A DNA stretch of 64,000 bases from Castellaniella sp049671645 (GTDB taxonomy: Bacteria; Pseudomonadota; Gammaproteobacteria; Burkholderiales; Burkholderiaceae_B), in contig NZ_JBATVG010000008.1 of assembly GCF_049671645.1 (NCBI RefSeq), forward strand, positions 91,618-155,617, in the 5' to 3' direction. Below the pieces are notes generated by a model. The model did no database searches. It was given only the letters and a program-made list of their open reading frames with translations, and was not told the origin of the DNA. Each line of letters opens with the position of its first letter. The stretch's first letter is position 1. The position numbers and the translations under genes are program-made. Positions 61,531-64,000 of the stretch are shown here, in pieces.

Positions 61531-62165
61531 TGATTCCCGCCTTCATCCTGTTGGCTTCGGCCAGCCCGCGCCGACACGAAATCCTGGACCAATTGGGCAT
61601 TGCCCACGGCATCCTGCGCGTGCCCGCGCCCGAAGGCGAAGACGAACCCCGCCTGCCGGGCGAGGCCGCGGCGGACTACGTCCGGCGCACGGCCCAGGAC
61701 AAGGCGCGCCAGGCGGTGGCCTGGCTGGCCGGCGGCGGGCATCCCGCCGACATCCCCTCCGCCTGGCCCGGAGACTGGATGCAGGCCCCCATCCTGTGCG
61801 CCGACACCACCGTCATCCTGGACGGCGACGTGCTGGGCAAACCGGTCGATGCAGCTGACGCCGCCGCCATGCTGCGCCGTTTATCGGGCCGCACGCACCA
61901 GGTGCACACCGCCGTCGCGCTGGCCTCGGGCGGCCGCCTGCTGGAAGCCTGCCAGATCAGCCTGGTCAGCTTCCAGGAACTGTCCGACACCGAGATCCAG
62001 CAGTATTGCGCCAGCGGCGAGCCTTTCGGCAAAGCAGGCAGCTACGCCATCCAGGGCCGCGCCGCCGCCTTCATCACGCACTTGTCGGGCAGCCACAGCG
62101 GCGTCATGGGCCTGCCCGCTCATGAAACCACGCAGCTGCTGCGACAGGCCGGGACCTCCCGCTAG
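61530..62165 (+). CDS. Maf-family nucleotide pyrophosphatase
   Basis: This 211-residue protein starts with ILLASASPRRHEILDQLGI. DYVRRTAQDKARQAV, the catalytic Asp in PILCADTTVILDGDVLGKP, LRRLSGRTHQVHTAVAL, YCASGEPFGKAGSYAIQGRAAAFI and GVMGLPAHET follow. Maf proteins hydrolyse dTTP/UTP or modified nucleotides and affect septum formation. An insertion of about 20 residues (AWLAGGGHPADIPSAWPGDWMQ) precedes the catalytic Asp. The start ATG shares a base with the pyk TGA. Confidence 0.92.
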   Translation: MIPAFILLASASPRRHEILDQLGIAHGILRVPAPEGEDEPRLPGEAAADYVRRTAQDKARQAVAWLAGGGHPADIPSAWPGDWMQAPILCADTTVILDGDVLGKPVDAADAAAMLRRLSGRTHQVHTAVALASGGRLLEACQISLVSFQELSDTEIQQYCASGEPFGKAGSYAIQGRAAAFITHLSGSHSGVMGLPAHETTQLLRQAGTSR

Positions 62166-62235
62166 GCGCATCCCGGGGCCCCCGACAGGCCTCACCGTCA
62201 AGCCTCGGGTTATCCCTCGATTTCCAGCTGCATCC

Positions 62236-62264
62236 TTGACCTGCCCGGTCTCGTCTCCTAGCAT
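62236..62264 (+). promoter_or_regulatory. Sigma-70-type promoter candidate of the Nramp-like gene
   Basis: TTGACC and TAGCAT are separated by 17 nt. They lie in the 198-nt gap between maf and the Nramp-like gene, giving a leader of about 90 nt. Confidence 0.4.
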
Positions 62265-62299
62265 GTGCTGACAACTTGCTGAACATCGCAAGCTCCGGT

Positions 62300-62327
62300 G
62301 ATGGCCGTGGCTGCATGCAGGGCCATC
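62300..62327 (+). promoter_or_regulatory. Leader stem-loop upstream of the Nramp-like gene
   Basis: GATGGCC and GGCCATC form a perfect 7-bp stem around a 14-nt loop containing the palindrome CTGCATGCAG. It lies 37-64 nt before the start codon. It does not match the manganese (yybP-ykoY) riboswitch core as far as I can see. Confidence 0.35.
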
Positions 62328-62363
62328 GTTGCAAACATCTTGCCTTCCAAAGAGGTATTGCAC

Positions 62364-63827
62364 ATGGTTGACCCAGCTGTCAGTCCCGCCGCATCCGGCC
62401 AGACCGCCTCTGAAATCCGCAGCGGCAATCTGCCCCCCGTCACATACCGCGACCTGCCCGAACCCCTGCCCCTCAAGAAAGTCATCGGCCCCAGCGTCCT
62501 GCTGCTGGCGGGCTCGATCGGGTCCGGTGAATTCGTCCTGTGGCCGTACATTTCGACCCAGACCGGCCTGGCATTGGTCTGGCTGGCCACCATCGGCATT
62601 CTGACCCAGTATTTCCTGAACATGGAAATCACCCGCTATACCCTGGCAACGGGCGAAACCGCGGTCACCGGCTTCACTCGCCTGTGGAAGCCCTGGAGCT
62701 GGCTGTTCATCATCATGGCGGTGATTCCCTGGATGTGGCCGGGCTGGGCCACCGGAAGCTCCACGGCGCTGACCTACGCCTTCGGCCTGTCCCAAGGCGC
62801 GGTCATTCCGATCACCATCGCTTCCCTGGTCCTGATCGGCATCATCCTGACGGTCTCCCCGGTGGTCTACAAGACGGTCGAGAAAATCCAGTTCTTCCTG
62901 GTGGCCCTGATCGTGATCTTCATGATCTACATTATCTTCGGGCTGCTGACCGGCGAATCCTGGTCCGCGCTGGTGTCCGGCTTCACCACTGAAGTCCCCC
63001 AGATCCCCGAGGCCATCGGCAAACTGCCCATCGCATTGCTGCTGGGGGCCATCGCCTTCGCCGGCGCCGGCGGCGTCATGAACCTGGCTCAATCGAACTG
63101 GGTGCGCGACAAAGGCATGGGCATGGGGGCGCTGCTCCCCAAAATCGTCTCGCCCATCACTGGCGAGGAAACCACCGGCGCGGCCATCGGCCACTTCTTC
63201 CCCCAGGACGAAGCCAATATGAAGCGCTGGCGCGGCTGGTGGCGCGTCGCCGACCGTGAACAGTTTCTCACCTTCTTCGTGCTGGGCCTGCTCGCCATCC
63301 TGCTGTTCATGATGCTGGCCTACACCTACCTCGGGGTCGGCGGCGAGGCGAAGAATTTCGACTTCGTGCGCCTGCTGGGCGAAACCCTGAACGAAAAGGT
63401 CGGCAGCTGGGTCGGGCCGGCCTTCTGGTTCACCGGCGTCGTGGTGCTGCTGTCCACCAACCTGACCGTGCTGGACATGATCGGCCGCATCGTCGCCGAC
63501 ATTGCCAAGAACAACTGGCTACGCGACAGCAAGACCTGGTCGGAAAGCCGCCTGTACTTCCTGGTCGTCTGGCTGATGGTGGCATTCGGCTCGATCATCC
63601 TGCTGTCCGGCGTCAGCCAGCCGCTGCTGTTGCTGGTGATCGCCTCGGCGCTCAACGGCTTGGTGATGTTCGTGTATTCGGTCCTGCTGATTCAGTTGAA
63701 CCGTTGCATGCTGCCCCGCGCCATCGGCCTGACCGGCGTGCGCTATGCGGCCATTCTGTGGGCCGTGGTGTTCTACGGCGGCTTCTCGATCTATCTGCTG
63801 ATCGACCAGCTCGGGAAGCTGTTCTAG
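62364..63827 (+). CDS. Nramp-like divalent-metal/proton symporter family protein
   Basis: This 487-residue integral membrane protein has about 11-12 hydrophobic segments and an Nramp-like first helix (VIGPSVLLLAGSIGSGEFVLWPYIS). A long cytoplasmic insert follows AGAGGVMNLAQSNWVRDKGMGMGALLPKIVSPITGEE. The canonical DPGN of Nramp helix 1 and the MPH-type motif of helix 6 are not visible, so metal specificity should not be assumed. AGAGG lies 8 nt before the ATG at 62364. It is transcribed alone from an apparent promoter with a structured leader and ends next to an rRNA operon. Confidence 0.8.
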   Translation: MVDPAVSPAASGQTASEIRSGNLPPVTYRDLPEPLPLKKVIGPSVLLLAGSIGSGEFVLWPYISTQTGLALVWLATIGILTQYFLNMEITRYTLATGETAVTGFTRLWKPWSWLFIIMAVIPWMWPGWATGSSTALTYAFGLSQGAVIPITIASLVLIGIILTVSPVVYKTVEKIQFFLVALIVIFMIYIIFGLLTGESWSALVSGFTTEVPQIPEAIGKLPIALLLGAIAFAGAGGVMNLAQSNWVRDKGMGMGALLPKIVSPITGEETTGAAIGHFFPQDEANMKRWRGWWRVADREQFLTFFVLGLLAILLFMMLAYTYLGVGGEAKNFDFVRLLGETLNEKVGSWVGPAFWFTGVVVLLSTNLTVLDMIGRIVADIAKNNWLRDSKTWSESRLYFLVVWLMVAFGSIILLSGVSQPLLLLVIASALNGLVMFVYSVLLIQLNRCMLPRAIGLTGVRYAAILWAVVFYGGFSIYLLIDQLGKLF

Positions 63828-63840
63828 GGGTGGCGTCCAA

Positions 63841-63876
63841 GGCCGCCTGCTGCAGGCGGCCCGTGGGGGCCCACGG
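63841..63876 (+). terminator. Double hairpin after the Nramp-like gene
   Basis: GGCCGCCTGC-T-GCAGGCGGCC (10-bp arms) is followed at once by CCGTGGG-GG-CCCACGG (7-bp arms). No T-tract is present. The second half resembles the GTGGGGGC repeat found after purA. It probably slows or ends transcription from the transporter gene. Confidence 0.45.
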
Positions 63877-63930
63877 CGCGCGGTTGCGCAGCGGGCGATA
63901 TCGTTGGTCTTGCTTTGGTTTTACCCAAGA

Positions 63931-63965
63931 CAAAGCCCCTGCAGAGAGACTCTGCAGGGGCTTTG
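63931..63965 (-). terminator. Terminator of the minus-strand rRNA operon
   Basis: CAAAGCCCCTGCAGA-GAGAC-TCTGCAGGGGCTTTG is a perfect 15-bp stem with a 5-nt loop, followed on the minus strand by TCTTGGG. It lies 10 nt after the 5S rRNA 3' end. Confidence 0.85.
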
Positions 63966-63975
63966 CGGTATAAAA

Positions 63976-64000
63976 GCCTGACGATGACCTACTTTCACAG
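63976..64000 (-). rRNA. rrf: 5S ribosomal RNA, 3' end only
   Basis: On the minus strand the last 25 bases read CTGTGAAAGTAGGTCATCGT then CAGGC. This is the characteristic 3' end of beta-proteobacterial 5S rRNA. The rest of the gene and the rRNA operon lie beyond the right edge. The downstream terminator at 63931-63965 supports the call. Confidence 0.88.

Noticed and set aside
62266..62363. Metal-sensing riboswitch in the Nramp-like leader
   Set aside because: One stem-loop is clear, but no yybP-ykoY-type conserved core was recognised, so only a structured leader is reported.

Overview
The window is a 64 kb stretch of GC-rich chromosome from a betaproteobacterium. Gene content and order look like Alcaligenaceae (a Bordetella, Achromobacter or Castellaniella relative). 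The evidence is the rpsU-dnaG-rpoD unit, the ispG-hisS-yfgM-bamB-der-hisC-hfq-hflXKC-hisZ-purA run, an H-NS-type KYRHP/WTGRG protein, and a protocatechuate 4,5-cleavage cluster. Genes are tightly packed, with many 4-nt ATGA/GTGA stop-start overlaps. No phage, insertion sequence, CRISPR array or tRNA was seen.

Region 1 (1-18 kb) is catabolic. It encodes several entries into the protocatechuate 4,5-cleavage (lig/pmd) route: vanAB (vanillate to protocatechuate), pobA (4-hydroxybenzoate to protocatechuate), ligAB (ring opening), and galD plus a truncated ligJ (lower pathway). Around them are a LysR, a MarR and two paralogous AraC regulators, an orphan periplasmic binding protein, an aldo/keto reductase, a 6-phosphogluconate-dehydrogenase-like oxidoreductase and an alpha/beta hydrolase. 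The ligC, ligI and ligK steps are not in the window; ligJ runs off the left edge, so they may lie just outside. The block ends with an NAD-dependent aldehyde dehydrogenase divergent from an AcoR-like sigma-54 activator. Between these two lie a consensus -24/-12 promoter and a perfect 17-bp upstream activator palindrome.

Region 2 (18-40 kb) is core genome on the minus strand. It holds a DMT exporter, rpoD, dnaG, rpsU, a phosphoribosyltransferase, purA, hisZ, hflC, hflK, hflX, hfq, hisC, der, bamB, a YfgM-like TPR protein, hisS, ispG, a short RodZ-like protein, rlmN and ndk. It links translation and membrane quality control, outer-membrane assembly, isoprenoid, histidine and purine synthesis.

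Region 3 (40-64 kb) is mixed core genome: valS, an acyl-CoA ligase, pncB, tldD, a nitrilase-family amidase, an H-NS-like protein, a DUF4136 lipoprotein, pepN, fbp, a quinone oxidoreductase and a DMT transporter. A plus-strand run follows: yebC-purD-hemF-nadD-rsfS-rlmH-pyk-maf. Then come an Nramp-like transporter, a strong terminator, and the 3' end of a minus-strand 5S rRNA, so an rRNA operon lies just to the right.

The most interesting signals are regulatory. (i) Two ATA-N9-TAT LysR boxes with a shared AATCGG core tie galD/ligJ and the aldo/keto reductase gene to one LysR. (ii) A GAATGGAYTTTT motif is shared by the two AraC-controlled divergent promoters. (iii) The sigma-54 promoter/UAS architecture is complete. 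(iv) dnaG has a TTG start directly abutting the rpsU stop codon. (v) The RodZ-like protein lacks a periplasmic domain. (vi) The Nramp-like transporter lacks the usual DPGN motif.
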